Below, piece after piece: positions 6,370 to 8,351 of a stretch of 8,351 nt of DNA. Origin of the DNA: JBFHNV01 sp965365655 (GTDB taxonomy: Bacteria; Pseudomonadota; Gammaproteobacteria; HK1); contig CBDUCN010000238.1 of NCBI GenBank assembly GCA_965365655.1, forward strand, positions 1 through 8,351, given 5' to 3'. The position numbers were made by a program, and so were the translations under genes. The notes below the pieces were generated by a model that made no database searches, was not told the DNA's origin, and saw only the letters and a list, made by a program, of their open reading frames with translations. The stretch's first letter is position 1. Each line of letters opens with the position of its first letter.

Positions 6370-7904
6370 CGCTGACGCCGGGTGCGGTGACGCTCGCCGA
6401 GCTCGCACACCTGTACTGGCACGACGCGCCGGCGCGCCTCGCCGACGGCGCCCGCGCCGCGGTCGACGCCGCGGCGGCGCGCGTCGCGGCCGCCGCGCAG
6501 GGCAGCGACGCCGTGTACGGCGTGAACACCGGCTTCGGCAAGCTCGCGAGCCGGCGCATCGCGCCGGCGGACACGGCGCGCCTGCAGCGCAACCTGATCC
6601 GCTCGCACGCGAGCGGCGTGGGGCCGCCGCTGCCCGCGCGCATCGTGCGCCTCGCGATGGCGCTGAAGCTCGCGTCGCTGGGCCGCGGCGCGTCGGGCGT
6701 GCGCTGGGAGACGCTGGACCTGCTGCAGCGCATGCTCGCCGCCGGCGTCACGCCGCGCGTCCCGGGCCAGGGCAGCGTCGGCGCGTCGGGCGATCTCGCG
6801 CCGCTCGCGCACCTCGCGCTCGCGATGATCGGGGAGGGCGAGGCGGAGCACCGCGGGCGGTGCATGCCCGGTGCCGAGGCGCTCGCGGCGGCGGGGCTCG
6901 AGCCGATCACGCTGGGGCCGAAGGAGGGCCTGGGTCTGATCAACGGCACCCAGGTGTCCACCGCGCTCGCGCTGGCGGCGCTGTTCGAGGCGTGGCGCTG
7001 CGCGACCACGTCGCTGGTGACCGGCGCGCTCGCGACCGACGCGATCATGGGCTCCGACGCGCCGCTGCGCGACGCGATCCACCGCCTGCGTGGCCAGCCG
7101 GGCCAGATCGAGGTCGCGTCGGCGCTGCGCAGGCTGATGGACGGCTCGTCGATCCGCGAGTCGCACCGCGCGGGCGACGAGCGCGTGCAGGACCCGTACT
7201 GCGTGCGCTGCCAGCCGCAGGTGCTGGGCGCGTGCCTGGACGTCATGCGCCAGGCCGCGCGCACGCTCGCGATCGAGGCCAACGCGGTCACCGACAACCC
7301 GCTGGTGCTCGCCGACGACGGCGCGATCGTGTCCGGCGGCAACTTCCACGCCGAGCCGGTGGCGCTCGCCGCCGACCAGCTCGCGCTGGCGATCGCGGAG
7401 ACCGGTGCGATCGCGCAGCGCCGCATCGCGCTGATGGTGGACCCGACCATGAGCAGCGGGCTGCCGCCGTTCCTGACGCCGGATCCCGGCGTGAACTCGG
7501 GCCTGATGATCGCGGAGGTCACGTCGGCGGCGCTGATGTCGGAGAACAAGCAGATGGCCGCGCCGTGCTCGGTGGACTCCACGCCCACCAGCGCGAACCA
7601 GGAGGACCACGTGTCCATGGCCACGCACGCGGCGCGCCGCCTGCTGCCGATGGTGGACAACCTCGGCCGCATCGTTGCCATCGAGCTGATCGCCGCCGCG
7701 CAGGGTGTGGACTTCCGCGCGCCGCTGGTCACGAGCCCGGCGCTCGCACGGGTGGTCGCGCGGCTGCGCGAGCACGTCGCGCCGCTCGCCGAGGACCGCA
7801 GCCTCGCGCCGGACATCGAGGCCGCCGCGCGGCTGGTGCGCTCGGGGGCGGTGATCGACGCCGCCGGGGAGGCGTCGATGCCCGCGCTGGCGGAACACGA
7901 GTGA
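6363..7904 (+). CDS. hutH: Histidine ammonia-lyase (HutH)
   Basis: HutH removes ammonia from L-histidine to give trans-urocanate, the first step of the pathway, in the cytoplasm as a homotetramer (family knowledge). The ATG at 6363 gives 513 residues, close to the usual ~510. The Ala141-Ser142-Gly143 triad in GSVGASGDLAPLAHL forms the MIO electrophilic cofactor autocatalytically. Tyr52 in VYGVNTGFG and His82 in IRSHASGVG correspond to conserved active-site residues. Further family blocks are LGPKEGLGLINGTQVS, VQDPYCVRCQPQVLG, NPLVLADDG, GGNFHAEPVALAAD and TPTSANQEDHVSMA. No disruption is seen. The start overlaps the hutI stop by 7 bp, so it probably relies on coupling with hutI translation. 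The frame is open further upstream inside hutI, but that extension has no family similarity. hutU follows after 76 bp. Confidence 0.98.
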   Translation: MLTLTPGAVTLAELAHLYWHDAPARLADGARAAVDAAAARVAAAAQGSDAVYGVNTGFGKLASRRIAPADTARLQRNLIRSHASGVGPPLPARIVRLAMALKLASLGRGASGVRWETLDLLQRMLAAGVTPRVPGQGSVGASGDLAPLAHLALAMIGEGEAEHRGRCMPGAEALAAAGLEPITLGPKEGLGLINGTQVSTALALAALFEAWRCATTSLVTGALATDAIMGSDAPLRDAIHRLRGQPGQIEVASALRRLMDGSSIRESHRAGDERVQDPYCVRCQPQVLGACLDVMRQAARTLAIEANAVTDNPLVLADDGAIVSGGNFHAEPVALAADQLALAIAETGAIAQRRIALMVDPTMSSGLPPFLTPDPGVNSGLMIAEVTSAALMSENKQMAAPCSVDSTPTSANQEDHVSMATHAARRLLPMVDNLGRIVAIELIAAAQGVDFRAPLVTSPALARVVARLREHVAPLAEDRSLAPDIEAAARLVRSGAVIDAAGEASMPALAEHE

Positions 7905-7980
7905 AGGCGCGCCTGCGCGCGAGCCGCCGGCCGCGACGAGCGTGCGGGACGGCAACACCCCCTGACGGGAGGAGCGATCC
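7905..7980 (+). promoter_or_regulatory. hutH-hutU spacer with strong Shine-Dalgarno
   Basis: The 76-bp gap contains GGGAGGAG at 7967-7974, six bases before the hutU ATG, an almost ideal ribosome binding site and the strongest of the three hut genes. GC-rich palindromic stretches near 7908-7922 lack a T-tract, so no terminator is apparent and cotranscription of hutU is likely. Confidence 0.6.
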
Positions 7981-8351
7981 ATGACGGCGACGATCAAGAA
8001 CGTGCGCGAGGTGCGCAGCCCGCGCGGCCCGGATCTGAGTGCGCGCAGCTGGCAGACCGAGGCGCCGCTGCGCATGCTGATGAACAACCTCGACCCGGAG
8101 GTCGCGGAGAACCCGAACGAGCTGGTGGTGTACGGCGGCATCGGCCGCGCCGCGCGCACGTGGCACGACTTCGACACGCTGGTCGCGTCGCTGAAGGACC
8201 TCGCGGACGACGAGACGCTGCTCGTGCAGTCGGGGCGCCCGGCGGGCGTGTTCCGCACGCACCGCGACGCGCCGCGGGTGCTGATCGCGAACTCGAACCT
8301 GGTGCCGCACTGGGCGACCTGGGACCACTTCAACGAGCTCGATCGCAAGGG
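7981..8351 (+). CDS. hutU: Urocanate hydratase (HutU), 3'-truncated
   Basis: HutU adds water to urocanate to form 4-imidazolone-5-propionate, the second step of histidine degradation, using tightly bound NAD+ as electrophile. The ATG at 7981 follows a strong Shine-Dalgarno, and the frame stays open to the window end, giving the first 123 of the usual ~555 residues. The family hallmarks are unmistakable: RMLMNNLDPEVAENPNELVV, then VYGGIGRAART (an early glycine-rich block), LLVQSGRPAGVFRTH and VLIANSNLVPHWATW, ending FNELDRKG. The product of HutH is the substrate of HutU, and the HutU product is the substrate of HutI, so the three genes cover successive steps although their order is not that of the pathway. 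The remainder lies beyond the window. Confidence 0.97.
   Translation, partial: MTATIKNVREVRSPRGPDLSARSWQTEAPLRMLMNNLDPEVAENPNELVVYGGIGRAARTWHDFDTLVASLKDLADDETLLVQSGRPAGVFRTHRDAPRVLIANSNLVPHWATWDHFNELDRK

Noticed and set aside
4762..6408. N-terminal extension of the Hcp-like frame reaching back into hutI and hutH on the minus strand
   Set aside because: The extension is antisense to hutI and low in complexity, while the ATG at 4761 has an AAGGAG site at ideal distance and is followed at once by a signal peptide.
6303..8348. A 681-codon open frame on the minus strand across hutH and hutU
   Set aside because: It is antisense to two unmistakable enzymes, is rich in Arg/Ala/His, and shows no domain; long antisense frames are expected where third positions are almost always G or C.
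1..8351. CRISPR arrays, tRNA/rRNA genes, transposases or integrases
   Set aside because: No regularly spaced repeats, no tRNA-like cloverleaf, and no recombinase motif were seen on either strand.

Overview
The window is very GC-rich DNA with strong G/C bias at third codon positions. It looks like a high-GC proteobacterium, perhaps gammaproteobacterial or xanthomonad-like. That placement rests on the hut gene style, the Hcp-like protein and the HYR-type secreted protein, and is only moderately secure.

Left part (1-3776): genes for exported proteins. A 5'-truncated HYR/Ig-like repeat protein (2-829, +) is followed after 16 bp by a secreted protein with a concanavalin A-like (LamG/GH16-type) fold (846-1670, +). 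A convergent gene (1797-3776, -) encodes a 659-residue exported protein of unknown function with an internal Ig-like/BACON-like segment. None of the three can be given a biochemical role from sequence alone.

Middle part (3777-5142): the most unusual stretch. A 213-bp piece at 3893-4105 is a second, decayed copy of the 5' part of hutI, about 90% identical to 5239-5451 without indels, and interrupted by an amber stop. Directly after it lies a minus-strand gene (4138-4761) for an Hcp-family (type VI secretion tube) protein that unexpectedly carries an N-terminal Sec signal peptide and two cysteines. A 381-bp divergent intergenic region then leads to the hut genes.

Right part (5143-8351): the histidine utilisation genes in the order hutI-hutH-hutU, all on the plus strand, with hutU cut by the window end. 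HutH converts histidine to urocanate, HutU converts urocanate to imidazolonepropionate, and HutI hydrolyses that to formimidoylglutamate, so the three encode consecutive steps of one pathway. hutI and hutH overlap by 7 bp and hutU follows after 76 bp with a strong Shine-Dalgarno, consistent with one operon. No HutC-type regulator gene, transporter or formimidoylglutamate-processing gene (hutF/hutG) is inside the window.
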